Positions 7,759 to 15,022 of a stretch of DNA of 64,000 bases are shown one piece after another. The translations under genes were made by a program, and so were the position numbers. The notes below the pieces were generated by a model. It searched no databases and was not told where the DNA came from. It was given only the letters and a program-made list of their open reading frames with translations. Origin of the DNA: Streptomyces sp. NBC_01314 (lineage in GTDB: Bacteria; Actinomycetota; Actinomycetes; Streptomycetales; Streptomycetaceae); the NCBI RefSeq assembly GCF_041435215.1, contig NZ_CP108394.1, positions 1,984,001-2,048,000 on the forward strand. Direction: 5' to 3'. Within the stretch, counting starts at the first letter, position 1, and every line of letters starts with the position of its first letter.

Positions 7759-8557
7759 AGTGGGCCCCTCGCCCAGTACCTCGCCCAGCCCATCGCCCAG
7801 CCCATCGCCCAGCCCTTCGTATCCGGTGAGCGCTGCGGGCAACGCCCTGCGCGTGGTCAGGCTGCTGCACGAGCTCGACGAGCTGCGGGTGATGGACGTC
7901 GCGGACCGGCTGGGCGTCGCACGGTCGACCGCGCACCGGATCCTGGCGATGCTCGTCTTCGAGGGATTCGCGGTGCAGGACCGCCACAAGGTGTACCGGC
8001 CGGGGCCCGCTCTGCAGGCGATCAGGGGAAGCCGGACGGCCCTTCCCCCGGACCTGATCACCATCGCCCACCCTCACCTGCAACGGCTGACGGACGCCGT
8101 CCGTGAGACGACCCATCTGATGGTGCTCGATGGCAACGGAGCCCGCTTCCTGGACGGCGTGGAGGGCCCCCAGGCGCTGCGGGTCAGCTACCGCACCGGC
8201 ACACTCCTGCCCGCCCACGTGACCTCGGGCGGCAAGGCCATGCTCGCCGCGCTGCCGGCGGACCGGCTCCGAGCCCTCTATCCCAACGGGCTCCCCGGGG
8301 AGCGGGCCGACGCTTCTGACGACGTGGAGCGCCTGTTCAACGAGCTGGTGGCGGTGCGAAGGGACGGCTACGCGATCAACCTCCAGGAGAGCGAGCGCGG
8401 AGTGCACGCCGTCGGTGCGTGTGTGCGCGATCGCACGGGAACCGCCGTGGCCGCCGTGGCGGTCGCGGCTCCGTCGGTCCGGTGCACCCGTGCGAGCCTG
8501 ACAGCCTTGTCCCGACCCTTGCTGGCAGCCGTGCAGGACATCGGTCAGGGTCTGTGA
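7748..8557 (+). CDS. IclR-family regulator of the gentisate operon
   Basis: A 269-residue regulator with a winged-helix domain (MDVADRLGVARSTAHRILAML, about residues 53-73) and an IclR effector domain. The latter includes THLMVLDGNGARFLDGVEG, PAHVTSGGKAMLAALPA and the ESERGVHAVGA signature. It is divergent from gentisate dioxygenase, the usual arrangement for pathway-specific control by gentisate or a precursor. The first 25 residues are a Pro-Ser low-complexity tail coded by a 12-base tandem repeat. No ribosome site precedes the ATG at 7748. A GTG at 7760 has GGAG six bases upstream and may be the real start. Confidence 0.88.
   Translation: MENSVGPSPSTSPSPSPSPSPSPSYPVSAAGNALRVVRLLHELDELRVMDVADRLGVARSTAHRILAMLVFEGFAVQDRHKVYRPGPALQAIRGSRTALPPDLITIAHPHLQRLTDAVRETTHLMVLDGNGARFLDGVEGPQALRVSYRTGTLLPAHVTSGGKAMLAALPADRLRALYPNGLPGERADASDDVERLFNELVAVRRDGYAINLQESERGVHAVGACVRDRTGTAVAAVAVAAPSVRCTRASLTALSRPLLAAVQDIGQGL
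7769..7817 (+). repeat. 12-bp tandem repeat coding Ser-Pro tail
   Basis: About four imperfect copies of TCGCCCAGCCCA follow each other at the start of the IclR gene. They are in frame and only lengthen or shorten an N-terminal Ser-Pro tail. Confidence 0.8.
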
Positions 8558-8621
8558 ACGGCGGTGGCGGGCGGCACCGTCATCCCGAGAGAAAAGCGGG
8601 ACCGCACAGGCTGTTGGGCGA

Positions 8622-9584
8622 TCACAGCCCCAGAATCCGCTCGGCATTGCCATGCGCGATGCGCGCGAGGTCGGCCGGCGCGTACGGGGCGGAACGCAGG
8701 AACCTCACCGCCTCGGCGCTGGACTCGAACGGGTAATCGATGGAGAACAGCACCCGGTCGACGCCTACGGCATGGACAGCTCCCAGCAGCGCGGCATGCG
8801 ACATGACTCCGCTGGTGGTGACGTACACGTTGTTCCGCAGGTAGTACGAAGGCAGGTGCTGCATCCTCTGCTCAACAGGCACTTGGGAGCAGCGGCTGTC
8901 GAGCCGGGCGGTCTGGAACGGCAGCAGCTCACCCATGTGCCCCAACGTCACGGACGCACCCGGGAACTCGTCGAACACGCCGCCGTAGATCAGGCGGAGC
9001 GCATGGGCGCCCACCGTCGCGGTCCAGCCCCAGGACGGCCCGACCAGCGCGGGATATCCGTCGAAGACATGCCAGTTGTCGGCCGGAACAATGGCCGGAT
9101 GCAGGTACAGCGTCACGCCGAGGCGCTCCAGTTCGGCCCATACCGGCCTGAACCGCGGCTCGTCCAGGTAGTGCCCCCGCACATGGTCGTTGTACAGCAC
9201 GCCCTTGAACCCGAGCTCCGTGACCGCCCGACGCAGCTCCATGACCGCGGCCTTGGGGTCCTGTAACGGAAGGGTGGCAAAGCCCGCGAAGCGGGTCGGA
9301 TGTACGGCGATCGCCTTGGCCAGATAGTCGTTGATCCGCTTTGCGGCCGCCACGGCCTCCGCGGGATCCTCTATCACTTCCACGCCCGGCGTGGAATACG
9401 AGAGGACCTGGACATCGACGCCGTTGGCGTCCATGTCCGCCAGCCGCAGCTCGGCCAGATCGTCCAGGCGACGGAACCAGTCCTGCTTCATCGCCTCCGG
9501 CACGGGCATGCGCTGACGGATCGCATCCTCCTGCCGGATGGTTCCAGGAACGGAGAACGCTTCTTCCACGGCTACGATGCGCAT
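8622..9584 (-). CDS. Amidohydrolase-2 family decarboxylase (resorcylate/dihydroxybenzoate type)
   Basis: A 320-residue cytoplasmic TIM barrel. It begins MRIVAVEEAF, the glutamate variant of the metal motif seen in gamma-resorcylate and 2,3-dihydroxybenzoate decarboxylases instead of HxH. Later landmarks are LYLHPAIVP, VTLGHMGELLPFQ and the FSIDYPFES aspartate. The likely role is reversible nonoxidative decarboxylation of a hydroxybenzoate, which would link to the gentisate genes beside it; this is inference. The ATG at 9584 has GGAG six bases upstream. The open frame extends back into the 2Fe-2S remnant, so the gene sits exactly where the former pao operon is broken. It converges with the IclR gene. 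Confidence 0.85.
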   Translation of the reverse strand: MRIVAVEEAFSVPGTIRQEDAIRQRMPVPEAMKQDWFRRLDDLAELRLADMDANGVDVQVLSYSTPGVEVIEDPAEAVAAAKRINDYLAKAIAVHPTRFAGFATLPLQDPKAAVMELRRAVTELGFKGVLYNDHVRGHYLDEPRFRPVWAELERLGVTLYLHPAIVPADNWHVFDGYPALVGPSWGWTATVGAHALRLIYGGVFDEFPGASVTLGHMGELLPFQTARLDSRCSQVPVEQRMQHLPSYYLRNNVYVTTSGVMSHAALLGAVHAVGVDRVLFSIDYPFESSAEAVRFLRSAPYAPADLARIAHGNAERILGL

Positions 9585-9685
9585 CTTTTTCTCCGAAGTG
9601 TCGCGACGGGTCTTCGAGTTGCTGTCTGCGTGTGGTGTCGGCGGACCTGGCGTCGGCTGCTTGTGACCGGTTCCACGAGCGCCGC

Positions 9686-9872
9686 GGTCCTTCGTGGAGA
9701 CACCGCGGCCGGGCACGGCCTCGGCGGCCGGTGCGGGCGACCCGGCGACCAGACCGCCGACCACGGCGGCTCCTCCGGCGGCGGCGGTCGCGGCGATGAA
9801 GCTGCGCCGGGTGGCCCGGGTCGGGGACTAGGCGGGTGGAGCCACGGCTTGGAAGGGACGGTCGTTGGACAT
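9686..9872 (-). pseudogene. 5' remnant of PaoA-type 2Fe-2S subunit
   Basis: The fragment starts MSNDRPFQAV, meets a TAG after 14 codons, then resumes in the same frame with SPTRATRRSFIAATAAAGGA and VVGGLVAGSPAPAAEA. That is the twin-arginine leader of the intact 2Fe-2S subunit at 21512-22177 (SPTPPTRRTFIATTTALGGA, MVGGPVAGPPALAAEE). The upstream DNA matches too: GTTGGACATGTTCACTC before the fragment, GATGGACATGTCCACTC before the intact gene. Nothing of the iron-sulphur domain remains. This marks the promoter end of a lost duplicate pao operon. Confidence 0.85.
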
Positions 9873-9879
9873 GTTCACT

Positions 9880-10170
9880 CTTCCTCGGTGGTGGCGCGGG
9901 TGATCGCCGGGTCCTGCCAGTGGCTGTCGCACTCCGCGAAGTGCGCGTTGTTCCCCAGCCGTCAAATCCCTGCCGAGCCGCGGCCGTCGGCGCGTGCCGG
10001 GCGGTCGGGGCATCGGTTGTCGTGGTCGGCTCGCAGAGTGGGTGAGCTGTGTCCGGCGACCGGGTCCGAGGTGGGCGCCGCCCTCTCGGACCCGGTGCCG
10101 TCAGTCGGCGACCGGTCTGGTGACGGGGATGGATGCCGGACCGGACCGTGCGCTTCTGACCGCCGGTTGG
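9880..10170. terminator. Gap with a strong hairpin behind the aldehyde dehydrogenase
   Basis: Mostly featureless DNA. ACCGGGTCCGAG (10059-10070) and CTCGGACCCGGT (10085-10096) form a perfect 12-bp stem with a 14-base loop. It lies about 75 bases past the stop of the minus-strand dehydrogenase and probably ends its transcript. No U-run follows, as is common in these genomes. Confidence 0.55.
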
Positions 10171-11706
10171 TCAGGCGGTCTTCCTGTCGCCCTCGGCCAG
10201 GATCCTGTCGCGTACGCCGGCGAGGGCTCCCGCCATCGCGCCCGCGGGCCTGCCGAAGGTGGTGGCCGAGAACTGGGCAGGGCCGGTCTTGGCGGTGAAG
10301 GAGTGCGGGTAGGCGAACTCCCGGAGTCCTTCCTCGCCCTGCTTGCGCCCGTAACCGCTGTCGCCGCGACCGCCGAAGGGCACCGCGGGGTTGATGGAGA
10401 ACACCAGGGCGTCGTTGATGCTGGTCATTCCGACGCGGAGTTGACGGGCGATGGCTTCGCCGCGGTCGCGGCTGAAGACGGCACTACCCAGTCCGTAGCG
10501 GCTGGCGTTGATGTGAGCGATGGCCTCCTCGGTGTCGGCCACCTTGACGACGGCCAGGGTCGGACCGAACGTCTCTTCCGTCACCGCGAGAGAGTCCGGG
10601 GCCACGCCGACGAGGACGGTGGGGGAGACATAGCGGTCACCCACTGCGTCGAGGCCGCCGACGGTGGCTGTCGCGCCGCGCTCGAGCGCGTCCTCGATGT
10701 GCTCCCGGATGATAGGGATCTGGGTGGGCAGGGGAACCGGCCCGATCTCCGCGTCCTCGCCGCTGCCGACGCGGATTTGCTTGGCAAGCTCGCTGATCTT
10801 CTCGACGAACTCGTCGTGAACCGACTCGACGACGTACGCCACTTCGAGACTGATGCAGCCGTGTCCGGTGTTCTGCATGGAGCCCCAGACGACATGGCGG
10901 GCGGCTTCGTCCAGGTCGGCGTCCTCGGCCACGACGACGCCGTCCTTTCCTCCCAGTTCCAGCAGAACGGGGGTCAGGGACTGCGCGCACTGGGCGGCCA
11001 CGGTCTTGCCCGTGTTGACACTGCCGGTGAAGGCCAGCTTGTTCAGGCCGGCCTCGATGAGCGCCCCGCCCGTGGCCCCGAACCCGTTCAGGTTCTGCAG
11101 GACGGACGGAAGGTCCGGAACGGCCCGCTGCCAGGTCTGGACGAGCCACTGTCCGATGCCGGGCGTGATCTGGCTGGGCTTGAGGATGGCGGCGTTGCCT
11201 GCCGCGATCGCCTCGATCAGGATGGCCCCAGGCGTCAGCAGGGGGAAGTTCCACGGGCCGATGACACCTACGACGCCGTAGGGCTGGTATTCGACCCACG
11301 CCCGCTGGTTGGGCACGGTGTGGCTGCCGGGGACCTCACGGCGTCCCAGCACGCGCTCGGCGTTCTCGATGGCGTACTGCACGTGCTCCAGAATCCCGAG
11401 CACCTCCAAGCGGGCCTCGTCGAGAGGCTTGCCGTTCTCGGCGTGAATGAGTGCGGTGCCCTCCTCACCACTCACGGCCATCTCCCGCCGCCACGCGCGC
11501 AGCCGCTCCGCACGGCCCTCGAATCCGAGGTCCCACCAGGCCGCGGCGACCGAGCGGGCGGCAGCGACGGCCGCGGCCGCCTCCTCCTTCCCCGCCACGG
11601 GGTACCGCGCGAACTCGGCTCCGGTGGCCTGATCGACGGTGACCACCTCACTGCCGTCCTGTCCGATGACTCCGTCACGCGTGATCGCTGAAGGGTTGTT
11701 ACTCAC
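10171..11706 (-). CDS. NAD(P)-dependent aldehyde dehydrogenase
   Basis: A 511-residue ALDH-superfamily enzyme oxidising an aldehyde to its acid in the cytoplasm. It shows the cofactor and active-site landmarks GVIGPWNFPLLTP, the KPSQITP lysine, FTGSVNTGK, the base glutamate in LLELGGKDG and the catalytic cysteine in NTGHGCISLE, plus FGPTLAVVKV near the end. Length is normal. GTG at 11706 has GGGAG six bases upstream. The promoter region carries a long palindrome (11876-11910) that recurs before the SDR/MarR pair, so MarR control is likely. An aromatic aldehyde is a reasonable guess for the substrate, given the neighbours. Confidence 0.9.
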   Translation of the reverse strand: MSNNPSAITRDGVIGQDGSEVVTVDQATGAEFARYPVAGKEEAAAAVAAARSVAAAWWDLGFEGRAERLRAWRREMAVSGEEGTALIHAENGKPLDEARLEVLGILEHVQYAIENAERVLGRREVPGSHTVPNQRAWVEYQPYGVVGVIGPWNFPLLTPGAILIEAIAAGNAAILKPSQITPGIGQWLVQTWQRAVPDLPSVLQNLNGFGATGGALIEAGLNKLAFTGSVNTGKTVAAQCAQSLTPVLLELGGKDGVVVAEDADLDEAARHVVWGSMQNTGHGCISLEVAYVVESVHDEFVEKISELAKQIRVGSGEDAEIGPVPLPTQIPIIREHIEDALERGATATVGGLDAVGDRYVSPTVLVGVAPDSLAVTEETFGPTLAVVKVADTEEAIAHINASRYGLGSAVFSRDRGEAIARQLRVGMTSINDALVFSINPAVPFGGRGDSGYGRKQGEEGLREFAYPHSFTAKTGPAQFSATTFGRPAGAMAGALAGVRDRILAEGDRKTA

Positions 11707-11875
11707 GGGTTTCTCCCAATTTCTTACGACCGCCGGCATCCGAACAGCACCCCGAAGGTGCCGACGGGCGGCGGACGCGGTGTTCGGCGCGGTGAAGAGG
11801 CGCTGTGCGACAGCGGGTGCGCGCCGACGTGAATGAACTTCGGCGACGGCCCAAGGGCCGACGCAAGTACTAGAT

Positions 11876-11910
11876 TATCAAGCGCTAGGCTAGTGTCAAG
11901 CGTTTGATAG
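11876..11910. promoter_or_regulatory. 35-bp palindromic operator, copy 1
   Basis: Half-sites TATCAAGCGCT and AGCGTTTGATA (as read on the plus strand) surround a TAGGCTAGTGTCA centre. Nearly the same 35-bp site occurs at 13712-13746 before the SDR and MarR genes. It lies about 170 bases before the aldehyde dehydrogenase start. Confidence 0.7.
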
Positions 11911-11914
11911 CTAA

Positions 11915-12345
11915 CAAGAAGCTTGTAGCCAGGTCAGCTAGGTCGAGGGCGGCACGCACGACGCTGTCCGCATCGAGCCCGTGATGGCGGTAGACGTCCT
12001 CAAGCGATCCGGGCCCGGCGGCGATGTCGGGTACGACCCGGTCCAGCGCCCCCCACCGCGCCCTCGTCCAGCTCGGCATCGCCGACCAACGAGAACTGCC
12101 GCCCGGAACCCACGTCGCCGACGGTGGCGTTGACGTAGCGCCGCGAGAGCGCCCCCGGATCGGGGCGGGAGCGCCTCTATGCCGACGGACCCGGTCGAGT
12201 AGTCGACGGGGTCCGGATCCTCGGACCGGCTCGGACAGCTCTGATGGATGATCGCCGAGGACAGCCGGAGCACCCTGTCTTCCACCTCACGCGGAGCGCC
12301 GAAGTGGTCCTGGGTGTCGGGCGGTGTGGTTGCTGGGCCACTCAT
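11915..12345 (-). pseudogene. Transketolase-like thiamine enzyme remnant
   Basis: Starting from an ATG at 12345, pieces of a transketolase/pyruvate-dehydrogenase-E1-like protein can be followed: RVLRLSSAIIHQ, PDPVDYSTGSVGIEA, then in another frame SGRQFSLVGDAELDEGAV. A jump then leads to a C-terminal tail, GSLEDVYRHHGLDADSVVRAA. Several frame changes occur and most of the catalytic core is deleted, so the gene is dead. The tail ends just before operator copy 1. The exact subfamily is not certain. Confidence 0.65.
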
Positions 12346-12882
12346 GACTGACCAACTCTCGCGGTCGGCTGCAGAGGAGGAGATGCGGGCTTCCCACCCG
12401 AGCCGGCTCCCGCCCCGACGCGAGTAACGAGGTCGGCTCCGGCTCGCCGAAACCGACTCCGGCGGGACGGCCCCTGCAGTCGCCCGACCGCTCGGATCAC
12501 CGACGATTGCGGAGTCATCGAGGGCAGGAGCTCGCCCGTCGAGCCAACAGCGCCCCGTCGATCCAGCGCCGCTCACATGCCCGCGCGACCATTCAGGTTC
12601 AGCAGACAGGTGAGCCGCCGGGCCGATGACTGCTTTGCGAGCCGACCAACAGCACAGGAGGCTCAGGAGCTGTTGCCGGCCCGCTGCGCCCTGAGCGCTG
12701 TGGCCCCGCCCACTTCCTCACTCTTGAATGAGAGCCAAGTTAGTTATGGAATGTCAACCAGTCAACACCAGGGACATAAAAGAGGAATGAACTGCGGCTC
12801 ATCTTGACTCAACGCCAAGAGAGCCAGAGAGGTGGCCGAACAGCAGGAAACCCGCCATCCGCCCGCCGGTCATGGCTGCTGC
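12346..12882. other. Intergenic stretch with an AT-rich patch
   Basis: No gene is supported here. Bases about 12715-12830 are clearly less GC-rich than the surroundings and could hold a promoter, but I see no convincing -35/-10 pair leading to a gene. Confidence 0.4.
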
Positions 12883-13698
12883 CTAGGCTCGCTGATCCGT
12901 GTAGCGAATCGCGGGGGTGGGCCGGAAGCCCCCCGCCATCACACCGGCCTCCGCGGCGAGCAGCGCGTCCAGCGCTGAGTCCTGCTCCTCCAGACCGGGG
13001 ACACAGACGGTCTCACCGAGACGCAGACCGGCCAGGCTCGCCGAGGCGACGTCCTCAGGCAGCATGGCCCGGGGGTTGCCGCGCGCGACACCGCCGTTCC
13101 ACTCCGTTGCCACGATGCTGGGGCACACCACCTGGACACGGACCGGGGTGTCGGCGAGTTCACCCGCGAGTGTGCGCGTGAATCCGACGGTGGCGGTCTT
13201 CGCGGCGACGTAGAGGGTGCGCCGGGGTGCTTGCGGGCGCGCGCCGTCCCCACCGACGGCGAGGGTACGGCCCGCGCTGAAGGCGAGAAGCGAGGCGACA
13301 GTGACGATGCTGCCCTCCCCCGCCGCGAGCATTCCGGGAAGCGCGGCGCGGACCAGCAGGATGGGCGCGACGGCGTTGAGGGTGAGCAGGCTTTCGATGT
13401 CGGCCGGGTCGACGTCGGTGAGCGGGGCGTAGCCGCCGGCACCGGCGTTGCTGATCAGCATGCGCACGTCGCCGACGGCCAGGCGGGTGGTGACGGCGGC
13501 GATGCCTTCGTGGGTGGCGAGGTCGGCGGGCAGCACCTCGACGGCCGCTCCACGGGCGCGGAGTTCCTCGGCGAGGTCGGCGAGGCGGTCGGCACGTCGC
13601 GCGACCAGGACGAGGTCGTGGTCGTCCGCCAGGAGACGGGCGTAGGCGGCGCCGATGCCGGAGGAGGCGCCAGTGATCAGAGCATTGGTACGAGTCAT
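12883..13698 (-). CDS. Short-chain dehydrogenase/reductase
   Basis: A 271-residue classical SDR. The cofactor motif is ALITGASSGIGAAYA near residue 10, the structural motif is ISNAGAGGYAP, the catalytic serine lies in IVTVASLLAFSAG, and the active-site pair is YVAAK. An unusual insert of about 12 residues (VGGDGARPQAPRR) separates the serine and tyrosine parts. The substrate is unknown. The gene diverges from the first MarR gene, and the 73-base gap contains operator copy 2, so it is probably repressed by that regulator together with the aldehyde dehydrogenase. Confidence 0.9.
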   Translation of the reverse strand: MTRTNALITGASSGIGAAYARLLADDHDLVLVARRADRLADLAEELRARGAAVEVLPADLATHEGIAAVTTRLAVGDVRMLISNAGAGGYAPLTDVDPADIESLLTLNAVAPILLVRAALPGMLAAGEGSIVTVASLLAFSAGRTLAVGGDGARPQAPRRTLYVAAKTATVGFTRTLAGELADTPVRVQVVCPSIVATEWNGGVARGNPRAMLPEDVASASLAGLRLGETVCVPGLEEQDSALDALLAAEAGVMAGGFRPTPAIRYTDQRA

Positions 13699-13711
13699 GG
13701 GAGACAGTGTT

Positions 13712-13746
13712 CTTCAAGCGCTGGGCCACTGTCAAACGCTTGATAG
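13712..13746. promoter_or_regulatory. 35-bp palindromic operator, copy 2
   Basis: TTCAAGCGCTGGGCCACTGT (13713-13732) followed by CAAACGCTTGATAG repeats the layout of the site at 11876-11910. It sits between the divergent SDR and MarR starts, about 25 bases before the MarR start codon. It is the probable binding site of that MarR protein. Confidence 0.7.
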
Positions 13747-13771
13747 TGATGAAGTGTCGTATCCTTCTCCC

Positions 13772-14248
13772 GTGATACGAAACAACGAGGAGCCCGTCGG
13801 GCTCGGCGCGCTCGACCGGGTGACGTGGGCGCTACGCCGCGCGGAGCTGGCAGTGCTGACACTCAAGGAACAGCGGCTGCGCCCGCTGGGCCTGGCGCCG
13901 GCGCACTACACGCTCCTGATGTCGGTCCATGTCGAGCCGGGACTGACCGGCGCCGAGCTGGCCCGCCGCCTCAACGTCACCCCCCAGGCCGTCGCCTCAC
14001 TGGTGGCGCGGCTGGAGAGCCGGGGACATCTGGAGAGACGCGAGCACCCGCGCCACCGGCACGTGCAGGAGCTGCACCTCACCGACGCCGGGCGGGAGTC
14101 GCTGAGCGCGGCCGACAAGGTGATCGCCGACATCGAGCTGCAGATCACCGATGATCTCGGTCCGAAGGAGACCACGCAGTTGCGGGCGCTGCTCAACCGG
14201 GTGGCCGCGACGATACGCGAGGACGGACCCCGCGGTCCCGTCGACTGA
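13772..14248 (+). CDS. MarR-family regulator, first of a tandem pair
   Basis: A 158-residue MarR protein. The winged helix covers LTGAELARRLNVTPQAVASL, the wing REHPRHRHVQELHLTDAG. It is closely related along its whole length to the next gene, with identical runs such as GAELARRLNVTPQAVAS. GTG at 13772 is chosen because homology begins there. GTGTCGTATCCT stands just before it, giving a -10-like TATCCT only a few bases from the start codon, so the mRNA is probably leaderless. Likely controls the SDR and aldehyde dehydrogenase through the shared palindrome. Confidence 0.88.
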   Translation: MIRNNEEPVGLGALDRVTWALRRAELAVLTLKEQRLRPLGLAPAHYTLLMSVHVEPGLTGAELARRLNVTPQAVASLVARLESRGHLERREHPRHRHVQELHLTDAGRESLSAADKVIADIELQITDDLGPKETTQLRALLNRVAATIREDGPRGPVD

Positions 14249-14279
14249 CGGTGGCCGAGCAGAAAGTGCCCACCTATTC

Positions 14280-14329
14280 AGCTGCTTGATTGATATCAGC
14301 TATTTTATACAGGCCCAGGTGTCGTATTC
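14280..14329 (+). promoter_or_regulatory. Palindrome and leaderless promoter of second MarR gene
   Basis: AGCTG (14280-14284) and CAGCT (14297-14301) enclose TTGAT/ATATC sequences, a possible operator. GTGTCGTATTCT follows, the counterpart of GTGTCGTATCCT before the first MarR gene. The TATTCT lies within about 8 bases of the GTG start. Confidence 0.45.
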
Positions 14330-14336
14330 TCGCGGC

Positions 14337-14792
14337 GTGACACACGACGACGGGCGGCCGATCGCCGCCAACGCACAGGACCGAGTGACCTGGGCTCTGC
14401 GGCGGGCGGACTGGGCAGTTCAGGCCCGGAAGGATCAGCGGCTACGACCAGTGGGTATCGCGGCCGCGCAGTACACCCTGCTGATCTCCGTCCACAGCGA
14501 TCCCGGCCTGACCGGTGCGGAACTGGCCCGCCGTCTGAACGTCACCCCGCAAGCAGTGGCCTCCCAGGTCGCCCGCCTGGAGGAGCGGGGCCAACTGGAA
14601 CGCCGACCGCACCCGCGCCACCGCCATGTGCAGGAGCTGCACCTCACCGATGCGGGCCGTGACTCCCTGCGCGATGCCGAGGCCGTGATCGTGGGCATCG
14701 AACAGCAGATCGCCGAGAAGCTGGGCCCCAGGAAAACCGCACAGCTGAGGACCCTGCTCGACGAGGTGGCCGAGGTGGTCCGGGATGCATGA
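14337..14792 (+). CDS. MarR-family regulator, second of a tandem pair
   Basis: A 151-residue paralogue of the preceding regulator. Recognition helix region LNVTPQAVASQVARL and wing RRPHPRHRHVQELHLTDAG are almost the same; the N- and C-terminal parts differ more. The gene and its promoter element look like a local duplication of the first. GTG at 14337 starts the homologous stretch. Its own upstream palindrome is different from the 35-bp site, so the two copies may now answer to different operators or ligands. Confidence 0.88.
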   Translation: MTHDDGRPIAANAQDRVTWALRRADWAVQARKDQRLRPVGIAAAQYTLLISVHSDPGLTGAELARRLNVTPQAVASQVARLEERGQLERRPHPRHRHVQELHLTDAGRDSLRDAEAVIVGIEQQIAEKLGPRKTAQLRTLLDEVAEVVRDA

Positions 14793-15022
14793 GCCGGTGG
14801 GCCCGCCGGCCATCGATCGGCGTCACCGCGGGGTCACACTGTTCGCCTGATGCGTCGTCGTGCTCCTGGTCGGTGCGGCCGTCCTGCTCCGGCGACGCGA
14901 CGCGTGACAGCGGCTGCGGCGGGCACACCGCCCACCCTCTCGTACGCCTTCGATCGCCAGGACGGGCGGCCACATCCGCCCGAACCAGCGACCCGTACCA
15001 AGGAACAAGGAACGGTGAAGCC

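Noticed and set aside
6558..7829. 423-codon plus-strand frame opposite gentisate dioxygenase
   Set aside because: Antisense shadow; the minus-strand bicupin has all expected motifs.
2030..9872. Insertion sequence at the borders of the gentisate block
   Set aside because: No transposase gene and no matching terminal inverted repeats were found at either pao remnant.
12577..12882. Considered as an AT-rich foreign gene
   Set aside because: The AT-rich part is only about 120 bases, has no coding signature and no inverted repeats of an insertion sequence.
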